Source: Slackia equolifaciens
Lineage (GTDB): Bacteria; Actinomycetota; Coriobacteriia; Coriobacteriales; Eggerthellaceae
Assembly: GCF_003725995.1 (NCBI RefSeq)
Contig: NZ_QIBX01000004.1
Location: 1-64,000 of the forward strand
Direction of reading: 5' to 3'
DNA length: 64,000 bases
A model generated the notes under the pieces. The model made no database searches and was not told where the DNA came from. It was given only the letters and a program-made list of their open reading frames with translations. Within the stretch, counting starts at the first letter, position 1, and every line of letters starts with the position of its first letter. Positions 1 to 7,324 of this stretch are shown here, in pieces. Made by a program: the position numbers and the translations under genes.

Positions 1-57
1 GCGCATGCACTGGCCCGCCTCCCTCCCAAGCGGAGCGAGGCGGGCCAGTGCATGCGC
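1..57. terminator. Long perfect hairpin at the end of the crotonase gene
   Basis: Two perfect 20-base arms (1-20 and 38-57) are separated by a 17-base loop. The right arm touches the stop codon of the leftward crotonase-family gene. It is placed like a transcription terminator, but any T-run on the minus strand would lie outside the window, so termination cannot be confirmed. Confidence 0.5.
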
Positions 58-827
58 TATCGTGCGAATTTCTCCATGGTCTTGGCGTACGCCGTCGTGG
101 TGGTGCAGAACGGGGAGGCTGTCTGCTCATTGTTCATAGATGCCTGCAGGTTCCAGTCCGCCAGGCCGTTGAACATACACTTGGCCACCTGGATGGAGGC
201 GTCGGGCATGTCGGCCAGGCGTCGGGCAAGCTCCATCGTAGTGGCCTCGAGGTCCTCCGAAGCGCACACGCGGTTAGCGATTCCCAAATCGAAAAGCTTT
301 TGGCCGCTGAGGCGATCGCCCAAAAACACGATCTCCTTCGCGCGCTGGGCGCCCACCAGTTCGGGCAAGAACTTCACCACACCCATTTCGGGAGCGATGC
401 CGATCTGGCAGAATGCGGGAATGATTTGCGCATTCTCGGAGATGCACACCATGTCACTCGCCAGCATGAGGGCGAAGCCCCCGCCCACGGCATAGCCGTC
501 CACCATGGCGATAACCGGCTTGGCAATCGAGCGAATCGCCCAGGTGGCCTGGCAATACTTCCGGTACGTCTTGCGGGCGCGCTCGGGTGTGTTCTCCTCG
601 GGCGAGGACTGGCTCAGGTCGCCGCCGCTGGTAAAGCAGCTGCCCGACCCGCGCAGAACCACCGCGCGCACATCATCATCGGCATCAGCCGCATAGAGGC
701 AATCCGTAAGGATTTCCATCATGCGGGCGTTGATGGCGTTTTTCTTTTTAGGCTGGTTCAGGTAGATGACGGCAACCCCGTCGCCCGCCTTCTCCATGTA
801 CACAACGTCGTGTTCAGCTTCGGTCAT
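57..827 (-). CDS. Crotonase (enoyl-CoA hydratase/isomerase) family protein
   Basis: This 256-residue protein has the crotonase fold: an oxyanion-hole segment SGGDL at residues 67-71 and GYAVGGG at 111-117. By eye, the two glutamates that hydratases use are not in their usual places, because the GGG is followed by FALML rather than CELAM. Instead a glutamate sits in GIAPEMG (143-149, E147), which resembles the catalytic-base position of delta3-delta2 enoyl-CoA isomerases. An isomerase or dehydration-related role on an acyl-CoA is therefore likelier than hydration. An AAAGG sequence precedes the ATG at about the right distance. The gene lies 260 bases downstream of a 2-enoate-reductase-like flavoenzyme on the same strand, near CoA-transferases, so it probably acts in the same CoA-ester pathway. 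Family assignment is firm; the reaction is inferred. Confidence 0.85.
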   Translation of the reverse strand: MTEAEHDVVYMEKAGDGVAVIYLNQPKKKNAINARMMEILTDCLYAADADDDVRAVVLRGSGSCFTSGGDLSQSSPEENTPERARKTYRKYCQATWAIRSIAKPVIAMVDGYAVGGGFALMLASDMVCISENAQIIPAFCQIGIAPEMGVVKFLPELVGAQRAKEIVFLGDRLSGQKLFDLGIANRVCASEDLEATTMELARRLADMPDASIQVAKCMFNGLADWNLQASMNNEQTASPFCTTTTAYAKTMEKFAR

Positions 828-1087
828 TCTTCAACCTTTCAGGGCTCACGTTCGAGCCAATCGACATTCGTTCGCACGACGAACAGCGAGGGTGAATCTG
901 GCGAGTTCGGTAGGCCCGCCTCGCTGCGGTCGCGCCAAAGTCAGCGAGCGAGCGTCCGGTGCCCCAGATTGGCCTGAACAAGGAGCGCCGCGTACTGCGT
1001 ACGCAAGCGATGTGTGAAGGCCAAGATGGGGTGTCCGACGCCCGCGCAGCGTCGAATGGTGCACCGGTCGGAAGGCCGGCGCAACCC
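828..1087. other. Intergenic stretch without a recognised gene
   Basis: These 260 bases separate the crotonase gene from the flavoenzyme gene. They are GC-rich and carry several short inverted repeats. I see no convincing ribosome-binding site with an ORF and no clear T-rich terminator. Confidence 0.4.
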
Positions 1088-3190
1088 CTAGATAGCGCAA
1101 CCCGCCACGTAGCCCGCCTTGGTGGCATCGGCAATGCGATGTGGCTCGTCGGCATCGCCAACCAGGTACACCTCGTCGCAGACGCCCTTGAGCGATTCGG
1201 CCAACGCATGGTTGGGCTTGAAGCCCAAGGTGACGGCGACGGTCTTGGCAGGAATGAAGATTTCCTTCTTGTTGCCCTCCCTGTCGGACTGAATGGCCTT
1301 CACGCCGCTCTCGGTGATTTCGGTCACCTTGGTAAGCGGGTAGGTGGTCACGTTGGGAGCCTTCTTGAAGTCGTTGTTCATGCCGAAGCGCTCAGACGCG
1401 CTCACGTCATAGCCGATCTTCTTGCCCTCTTCGATAATCGCGGTGGTGCGGCCCGTTTCCATGCACAGATGCCCAAACTCGCAACCGGGCAGGCCGCCGC
1501 CGATGATGGCGACGTTCTTGCTGATGGGCCAGCTCAAAGAGCCCGTCGCCTTGCGGGCGAATTCGGGGGTGTAGTGCATCTTGAGCACCGTGGTGGCGCC
1601 CCACCACATGAAGTTGTTGAACGCGCCCTTGGCCTTGGGCTTGTGGCCGTTCAGCATCTCCAGGAAGTTGTGCGACTGGATGACGTTCTTGCCGTCGGCG
1701 CCGGGAACGTCCAGGCCCCGCACATCGCCGCCCACGGCGACCACCACGGCATCGGGCTTGGCGGCCTTGACCACGGAGGCGTCAACCGGGGTCTTCAGGT
1801 GCACGTTGATAGCGGGGTGCGATTCGATCAGATGATTCATATAGTCAAGGTAGCGCTCATGATAGGGGCTGAAGATGGAGCTCATCTTCACGCAGCCGCC
1901 CAGACGCGGGCCCGCCTCGTACAGATCAACCTGATGCCCGCGTTCGCATGCCGCCACGGCGGCGTTGATGCCTGCCGGACCGCTGCCGATGACCATGACC
2001 TTCTTCTTTTTGGCGGCCTTGGGGTACATCTCGTGATCGAGCTCGGGACCGAAGTGCGGGTTCACGCCGCAGTACACCAGCGGCTTGCCGCCAGAAACCA
2101 CGTCGTCGATGCAGCGGCAGCACACGATGCACTTGCGCATGTCGGCGGTGCGGTCCTCCATGACCTTGCGGGGCAGGTCGGGGTCGGCGATGCTGTAGCG
2201 CAGGCCGGCGATGGCATCGCACTTGCCGTCTTTAAGGTTCTGCTCCATAACGGTGGGGTCGGTATTACGATAGCCCTGGGCAACCGGCTTTTTGGCCACG
2301 CTCTTGATCTGCTCGGCAATCCACATCCAGTGGCCGTCTTCGATGCGCTTGGTGGTCAGAGGCACGCTGGTCTCATGCCAACCCACAGCAAGATCGTGCA
2401 GGTCGAGGCCCGCTTCCTCAAGGATGGGAACGATCTGCTTGGCCTCTTCGATATCCAGGCCCTCGCCCGCGTCGGTCTTGATGAAGTCCACAGGCGACCA
2501 GCGAACCACAATGGGGTAGTCGGGGCCTACGACCTCGCGCACGCCCTGCAGCACCTCCACCGTCAAACGGCAGCGATTCTCGAGGCTTCCGCCGTACTGG
2601 TCGGTGCGGTTGTTGGTGGCCTTGGACATGAATCGGCTCATGATGCCGCCCACGCCCGCCATGACCTCGATGGCGTCGAAGCCGGCCTCTTTGCACACGC
2701 GCGCCGCGTTGAAATACTCGCGCTTGAACTCCTCGATCTGCTCGATGGTCATGGCGCGGAAGCCGCCCATGAATTTAAGCACGGCGATATCGGTGGGGCC
2801 ATAGGGGCCTTCGCACTCGTCGGACTCGAATTTCCAGTCATGCACAGCGTAAATCTGCGCGCAAATCTTGCCGTCATGCTTGTGCACGGGGCCGACCATC
2901 ATTTCCTTCAGGTTGGGGATGCACTCGTCGCCATAGCATGAAGGCAGCGGATGCAGATGGATACCGCCTTCCCCAATGTCAGAGTTGCGCTTCCACGGGC
3001 AGACGGTCTGAATGATCAGGCCCGTCTTGCCGGCGGCGCGCTCCTCAAGATAGTTAGCCAGGCGCTGGGTGGCCTTGCCGTTTTCCGCATAGCCCTCGCC
3101 CGGCGACATGGACGTGGTGATCATGCGGTTCTGCAGGGTGACGCCGTTGACCTTCAGCGGCGAGCCGAGGATGGGATACTGCGTGCTCAT
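1088..3190 (-). CDS. NADH:flavin oxidoreductase, 2-enoate reductase / BaiCD-BaiH type
   Basis: This protein of about 700 residues has an N-terminal old-yellow-enzyme TIM barrel (first 370 residues or so). A cysteine cluster CIVCCRC with a further Cys before GVNP follows, the usual 4Fe-4S position in this family. The C-terminal part has an FAD-binding site (VMVIGSGPAGINAA) and a second dinucleotide fold (VAIIGGGLPGCEFG). This is the layout of 2-enoate reductase, 2,4-dienoyl-CoA reductase, trimethylamine dehydrogenase and BaiCD/BaiH. The expected reaction is NAD(P)H-dependent reduction of a C=C bond conjugated to a carboxyl or CoA ester. I prefer the ATG at 3190, about 10 bases after AAGGAG, over the ATG at 3199, which is too close to that site. 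An MFS transporter gene lies immediately upstream on the same strand. Confidence 0.9.
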   Translation of the reverse strand: MSTQYPILGSPLKVNGVTLQNRMITTSMSPGEGYAENGKATQRLANYLEERAAGKTGLIIQTVCPWKRNSDIGEGGIHLHPLPSCYGDECIPNLKEMMVGPVHKHDGKICAQIYAVHDWKFESDECEGPYGPTDIAVLKFMGGFRAMTIEQIEEFKREYFNAARVCKEAGFDAIEVMAGVGGIMSRFMSKATNNRTDQYGGSLENRCRLTVEVLQGVREVVGPDYPIVVRWSPVDFIKTDAGEGLDIEEAKQIVPILEEAGLDLHDLAVGWHETSVPLTTKRIEDGHWMWIAEQIKSVAKKPVAQGYRNTDPTVMEQNLKDGKCDAIAGLRYSIADPDLPRKVMEDRTADMRKCIVCCRCIDDVVSGGKPLVYCGVNPHFGPELDHEMYPKAAKKKKVMVIGSGPAGINAAVAACERGHQVDLYEAGPRLGGCVKMSSIFSPYHERYLDYMNHLIESHPAINVHLKTPVDASVVKAAKPDAVVVAVGGDVRGLDVPGADGKNVIQSHNFLEMLNGHKPKAKGAFNNFMWWGATTVLKMHYTPEFARKATGSLSWPISKNVAIIGGGLPGCEFGHLCMETGRTTAIIEEGKKIGYDVSASERFGMNNDFKKAPNVTTYPLTKVTEITESGVKAIQSDREGNKKEIFIPAKTVAVTLGFKPNHALAESLKGVCDEVYLVGDADEPHRIADATKAGYVAGCAI

Positions 3191-3278
3191 CGTGTGCATT
3201 CTCCTTCTCTTGACGGTTGATTCCTCTATCGAAAGCCCCTCTTATATGTTCAAGGCGGTTTCTACGGACATGCTGCGG

Positions 3279-4544
3279 CTACCTCCCCGCCCAGGTGGCA
3301 CGCGATATGCGCAGCGTGATGGGCACGAGGGCGATGGCGATTGCATACATTGCGATGACCACGACGAAGCACAGGTCGTACGATCCCGTGATGTCGTAGA
3401 TCATTCCGTAGACGACGAATGAAACGGCGGTAAATACGAATATACCGGTGGATACCCAGGAGTAGATCTGCGAGTAGTTGCGCGACCCGAACGCCGCGCG
3501 GGCGAGCATGGGTGCCACCACGGTGAGGGCGGCATAACCGAATCCGAAAACCCCCATGCCGATGTAGAACAGCATGACATTGGAACCGGCCATCCAGGCG
3601 AGAATCAGACCAAACGCACCCGTCACGGCGGCAATGACACCCGTAACACCCGCACCAACACGGTCGTTGAGCCAGCCCAGGAAAAACTTTGCCACGGTAC
3701 CGCCCACCATTACGATGGATACGGCAACGGCACCTGCCGAAGCCCCGAGCTCGCCGTGGGCGCAAAACGCGGGAATCTGTTGGAAGAACGCCGCGCACAT
3801 CACGAAGATGCCCGCCACCAACACGAGCAGGTACAGGCCGGGGCATTTGATCGCGTCTTCCACCGAAGCGCCTGCCTCGGATTCCATCGCGCGACCCTCA
3901 TGAGCGTCGCCCACTTCGTTGAGCGGATCGGCGCCGTAGGGCAAAAGACCCATGGATTCGGGGCTCTTGCGAACGAAAAACACCGTGAGCACCACCGACG
4001 CCACCGTGGTGACGATGGACAGCACGGCGCGAGCGGTCTGCCAGCCATAGGCGTCGATGAGCGACTGGCCCACCGGGCTTGCCACGGCGGCAAGGATAGA
4101 AAGAGAGGCGGCGGTGATGGAGATCGCAAAGCCGTTGCGCTTTACGAACCAGCTGTTCACCAACACAGGGGCCGCCAAGTACATGAAGAAGCCTGCGGTG
4201 ATGCCGAACACCACGCCGTAGAGGTTCCACTGCCAGAGTTCGGTGGCATACGCGCTGGCGAGAGAGGCGAGGCCGAAAGCCGCAGAGACGACGGCGAGAA
4301 TCCAACGCGGGTTATACTTCTCAAGCAGCTTGCCGGCGATGGGCGCCGTTATGGCGGACACGATGGGCTGGATGGTGCGGTACATCGTGGTGTCGGTCTG
4401 GCTCCAGCCGAACTGATCCATGACCGGGGCCACGAAGATGCCCGACGTGTTGGCGATGATGCCCGTGGGTATGGAGTAGAAGCCGATGCAGCCGATCAGC
4501 ACAAGCCACGCCCATACCGACCCGCTCTTGACCCTGCCTAGCAA
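3279..4544 (-). CDS. MFS transporter, oxalate/formate antiporter-like (copy 1)
   Basis: This 421-residue protein has about twelve hydrophobic segments and the features of the OFA branch of the major facilitator superfamily, including an N-terminal FGWSQT segment. It probably moves a small organic acid across the cytoplasmic membrane; the substrate is unknown. The best start is TTG at 4544, preceded by AAAGGGGG. The first 120 or so codons are almost base-for-base identical to those of the paralogous transporter gene ending at 5860, while the rest has diverged. It lies 80 bases upstream of the flavoenzyme gene on the same strand and is likely cotranscribed with it, which suggests it handles substrate or product of that pathway. 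Confidence 0.9.
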   Translation of the reverse strand: MLGRVKSGSVWAWLVLIGCIGFYSIPTGIIANTSGIFVAPVMDQFGWSQTDTTMYRTIQPIVSAITAPIAGKLLEKYNPRWILAVVSAAFGLASLASAYATELWQWNLYGVVFGITAGFFMYLAAPVLVNSWFVKRNGFAISITAASLSILAAVASPVGQSLIDAYGWQTARAVLSIVTTVASVVLTVFFVRKSPESMGLLPYGADPLNEVGDAHEGRAMESEAGASVEDAIKCPGLYLLVLVAGIFVMCAAFFQQIPAFCAHGELGASAGAVAVSIVMVGGTVAKFFLGWLNDRVGAGVTGVIAAVTGAFGLILAWMAGSNVMLFYIGMGVFGFGYAALTVVAPMLARAAFGSRNYSQIYSWVSTGIFVFTAVSFVVYGMIYDITGSYDLCFVVVIAMYAIAIALVPITLRISRATWAGR

Positions 4545-4848
4545 TTCGGCCCCCTTTCGGCATTTACCACTTGCTCATTCCCTCTTTCCCTTAAGCAAAT
4601 AGCGTGCCAGAATATTTTCAGGGTCATGCTCCCAAGGAAGTCGCCGCTGCCATGTTTATGAACGCAGCGGCCTCAAGCCCGATTAATCGGGCAGGCACCG
4701 TCATGGGAGGCGCGCAATGCTGCAAGCGGCTACATAGCGGAAACGCCAATTAACATATTGCTCAGTGCCATCATGCCCTCCAGAACGGGCATGCATTTTG
4801 CTATATCTATTTGCATAGAGAATCGGAACCGGAAACGCAAGGAGCCTC
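4545..4848. promoter_or_regulatory. Divergent promoter region with a 16-bp palindrome
   Basis: This 304-base gap lies between the leftward MFS gene and the rightward Hsp70-like gene. It contains a perfect 16-base palindrome, GCCCGATTAATCGGGC, at 4677-4692, which could be an operator. No gene is visible. Promoter elements could not be placed with confidence. Confidence 0.45.
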
Positions 4849-5628
4849 ATGGCAAAGAAGAAAAAGAAGCCCCAGTTCAAAGCGCCCGAAGGCGAATTCG
4901 AGCGCCTGAGCGAAGTGAACTCCGTGCAAATACCGCTCGCCTGCGAAGATGGAAAGCTTCCGCTCGATATAGGCATAGAACTGCCCGATGGGCGCATGCA
5001 GGCGTTGGTCAAACGCGGGGAGAGTATCCCGTTCTGGCATAGCGAGGTGTATTCCACCGCGATAGCCTATCAAACCGCTGTGGAGGCGCACTTCCTCATA
5101 GGAAACCGGCCCCTCGCTAAGGACAACAAGACGCTCGGACGCATACGCCTGCGCGATATCCGCTGGTCAAATCAGGGCATTCCCATGATTGACATGCTGG
5201 TGGGCATGGATGCGCAAGGCATGCTCTCGCTGGGATCCAACAACCTTGACCGCAAGAAGGACAAGGGAGCCGTGATGGAGCAAAGCGGCCCCATCGATAC
5301 CGACGAAGTGAACGCGCTTCTCGCCGATGCCCAAGCGCACGAAGAGGAGGACGAAGAATGGCGCGCTTATCTGAAGGAGACCGACGACGCGCGCGTGTTC
5401 ATCAATGAACTCGCCGATATCTACGTGGTTGCGAAGAAAAAGATGGGGTTCGCTCAGAAATACGCCCACAACAAAGTGGTCAACCGTGTATGCAAAGCGC
5501 TTAACTCCCCTGTAAAAAAGATGGATGAAAAATCGATTGCGCAGTTCCGTGAAGACATGGAGACGCTGCGGACCAATCTTCCCAAGCTCCATCAGCTGCG
5601 CGCCTCGGTCATGAGCTGGTACAGATAA
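4849..5628 (+). CDS. Stand-alone Hsp70 (DnaK) substrate-binding-domain protein lacking the ATPase domain
   Basis: This 259-residue protein begins with a lysine-rich tail and then closely follows the DnaK substrate-binding domain. Residues about 36-135 contain LPLDIGIELPDG (compare DnaK TPLSLGIETLGG), EVYSTAIAYQTAVEAHFLIG (compare QVFSTAADNQ...VEIHVLQG), PLAKDNKTLGRIRL, and GIPMIDMLVGMDAQGMLSL (compare GVPQIEVTFDIDANGILNV). Residues about 148-250 (IDTDEVNALLADAQAHEEED onward) match the helical lid. The roughly 380-residue nucleotide-binding domain is absent. ATG 4849 follows AAGGAG at 4839-4844, so this is a complete gene and not a broken dnaK. A terminator follows. Peptide binding without ATP-driven cycling is inferred; whether it works alone, as a holdase or with DnaK is unknown. 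Confidence 0.8.
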   Translation: MAKKKKKPQFKAPEGEFERLSEVNSVQIPLACEDGKLPLDIGIELPDGRMQALVKRGESIPFWHSEVYSTAIAYQTAVEAHFLIGNRPLAKDNKTLGRIRLRDIRWSNQGIPMIDMLVGMDAQGMLSLGSNNLDRKKDKGAVMEQSGPIDTDEVNALLADAQAHEEEDEEWRAYLKETDDARVFINELADIYVVAKKKMGFAQKYAHNKVVNRVCKALNSPVKKMDEKSIAQFREDMETLRTNLPKLHQLRASVMSWYR

Positions 5629-5665
5629 CCGGCGCAGGGAGCGCATTCGCCAGCTCCAGCCCTCA

Positions 5666-5700
5666 AGACGTAAGCGACCCGCACCCCGGGTCGCTTTTTT
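5666..5700 (+). terminator. Rho-independent terminator of the Hsp70-like gene
   Basis: AGCGACCCG and CGGGTCGCT flank a short loop and are followed directly by a run of T, downstream of the Hsp70-like stop codon. Confidence 0.85.
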
Positions 5701-5754
5701 GATGCACGTCCTAAGCAGCTTTATACACATTCCGGCAGCCCGCCACATTGAATC

Positions 5755-5797
5755 CGCCAAAAAGAAAAAGGACTGGAAGCCTTTGCATCCAGTCCCT
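5755..5797 (-). terminator. Rho-independent terminator of MFS copy 2
   Basis: GGACTGGA and TCCAGTCC form a stem at 5771-5796. On the minus strand the stem is followed by a T-rich tract, in the right place to end the transcript of the leftward MFS gene. Confidence 0.8.
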
Positions 5798-5859
5798 CCG
5801 TTGGCATTCAATGCGCGCCGAATGGGCGCTTTTGCGGAGCCCCAGCCCGCAACGGGCAC

Positions 5860-7122
5860 TTACTTGCTCTTGTTCTTCCAGAGAACGTTGGCGCGCCTGA
5901 TGGTGAACGGAATCAAGATGGCAGCGATCACATAGAGCGCGATAGCGACCACGAAGCACAGGTCATAGCTGCCGGTGTTATCGTAGATCAGGCCGTACAC
6001 CGTAAACGAAATGGCGGTCGAGATGAAGATACCGGTGGACACCCAGGAGTAGATCTGCGAGTAGTTGCGCGGACCGAACGACGCACGGGCGAGCATGGGC
6101 GCGATAACCGTCAAGCCCGCATACCCAAAGCCGAAGATGACCATGCCGGCATAGAACACCATCACGTTGGAACCCGCGACCCATGCCAGAACCAGCCCGA
6201 TTGCGCCGCCGAGCGTAGCAATGAGGCCCGTCCAGGTGATGCCGATCTTGTCGTTTAAGGCACCCAGCAAAAGCTTGCCCACGATGCCACCCACCATGAT
6301 GATGGAAACGGCCGTAGCGCCCACGCCGGCGCCCAGCGCGCCATGCGAGCAGAACGCTGGGATCTGCTGGAAAAACGCCGCGCACATGCAAAAGATTCCT
6401 GCCACCAGAATGAGGGTGTACAGAGCGGGCGACTTCTTTGCCTGCTCCATAGTGGCGCCGTCCTGCTCCATTGCCGAGATGTCCTCTCCCTCCTCGTACA
6501 CCTGGTCAGCGCCGAAGGGGAGCACGCCCATGACCGAAGGGCTCTTACGAACGAAGGCGACGGTCAGGACGACGGAAAGCACCGTGGTGAAGATGGAAAG
6601 CGCCGCACGAGCGGTCTGCCAGCCATAGGCGTCGATGAGCCCCTGCCCCACCGGACTTGCCACGGCGGCAAGAAGCGAAAGCGTGGCGGCGGCGATAGAG
6701 ACCGCTATGCCGGAACCCTTCTTGAACCAGATGTTGATAAGCACGGGAGCCGCCAGGTACATGAAGAAGCCTGCGGTGATGCCGAACACCACGCCGTAGA
6801 GGTTCCACTGCCAGAGTTCGGTGGCATACGCGCTGGCGAGAGAGGCGAGGCCGAAAGCCGCAGAGACGACGGCGAGAATCCAACGCGGGTTATACTTCTC
6901 AAGCAGCTTGCCGGCGATGGGCGCCGTTATGGCGGACACGATGGGCTGGATGGTGCGGTACATCGTGGTGTCGGTCTGGCTCCAGCCGAACTGATCCATG
7001 ACCGGGGCCACGAAGATGCCCGACGTGTTGGCGATGATGCCCGTGGGTATGGAGTAGAAGCCGATGCAGCCGATCAGCACAAGCCACGCCCATGCCGACC
7101 CGCTCAGTTTATTTGCCGTCAT
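5860..7122 (-). CDS. MFS transporter, oxalate/formate antiporter-like (copy 2)
   Basis: This 420-residue MFS protein is a paralogue of the transporter gene at 3279-4544. Bases 6757-7105 match 4179-4527 with one mismatch that I can find, while the two proteins differ at many positions after residue 130 or so. Such a sharp boundary suggests recent gene conversion or selection on the N-terminal half. ATG 7122 is preceded by AAAGGGAC. The gene is divergent from the large BTAD/AAA+ regulator, which is a candidate regulator of it. Substrate unknown. Confidence 0.9.
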   Translation of the reverse strand: MTANKLSGSAWAWLVLIGCIGFYSIPTGIIANTSGIFVAPVMDQFGWSQTDTTMYRTIQPIVSAITAPIAGKLLEKYNPRWILAVVSAAFGLASLASAYATELWQWNLYGVVFGITAGFFMYLAAPVLINIWFKKGSGIAVSIAAATLSLLAAVASPVGQGLIDAYGWQTARAALSIFTTVLSVVLTVAFVRKSPSVMGVLPFGADQVYEEGEDISAMEQDGATMEQAKKSPALYTLILVAGIFCMCAAFFQQIPAFCSHGALGAGVGATAVSIIMVGGIVGKLLLGALNDKIGITWTGLIATLGGAIGLVLAWVAGSNVMVFYAGMVIFGFGYAGLTVIAPMLARASFGPRNYSQIYSWVSTGIFISTAISFTVYGLIYDNTGSYDLCFVVAIALYVIAAILIPFTIRRANVLWKNKSK

Positions 7123-7324
7123 GTTGTCCCTTTCTGCGGCAGTTCAATAAAGCCGTTCCACTCTAGAACCGGTCTGTTAACAAACGCTTCACGTTTACGA
7201 CGGCAATAAAGCCCAATTCGAGCTGAAAAGCGGGCAATTTCTTCTTTGTTTCCCTCCGTGGAGCTATTTTGTTAGCTTTTTGTTAATATAGTCTCCGTCT
7301 TGTTAACGTTTGGGAGAGGGAACC
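7123..7324. promoter_or_regulatory. Divergent intergenic region between MFS copy 2 and the BTAD regulator
   Basis: This is about 200 AT-rich bases with repeated TTGTTAA-type motifs, including TGTTAAC near 7176 and near 7301. It must hold the promoters of both genes, but I cannot place the -35 and -10 boxes reliably. Confidence 0.4.

Noticed and set aside
48-977. Long open frame opposite the crotonase gene
   Set aside because: It is the antisense of a well-supported gene, with Arg/His/Gly-rich low-complexity translation and no ribosome-binding site.
959-2941. 660-codon open frame opposite the flavoenzyme gene
   Set aside because: High-GC DNA commonly leaves such antisense frames open; the translation has no domain features, while the opposite strand has clear OYE, Fe-S and FAD motifs.
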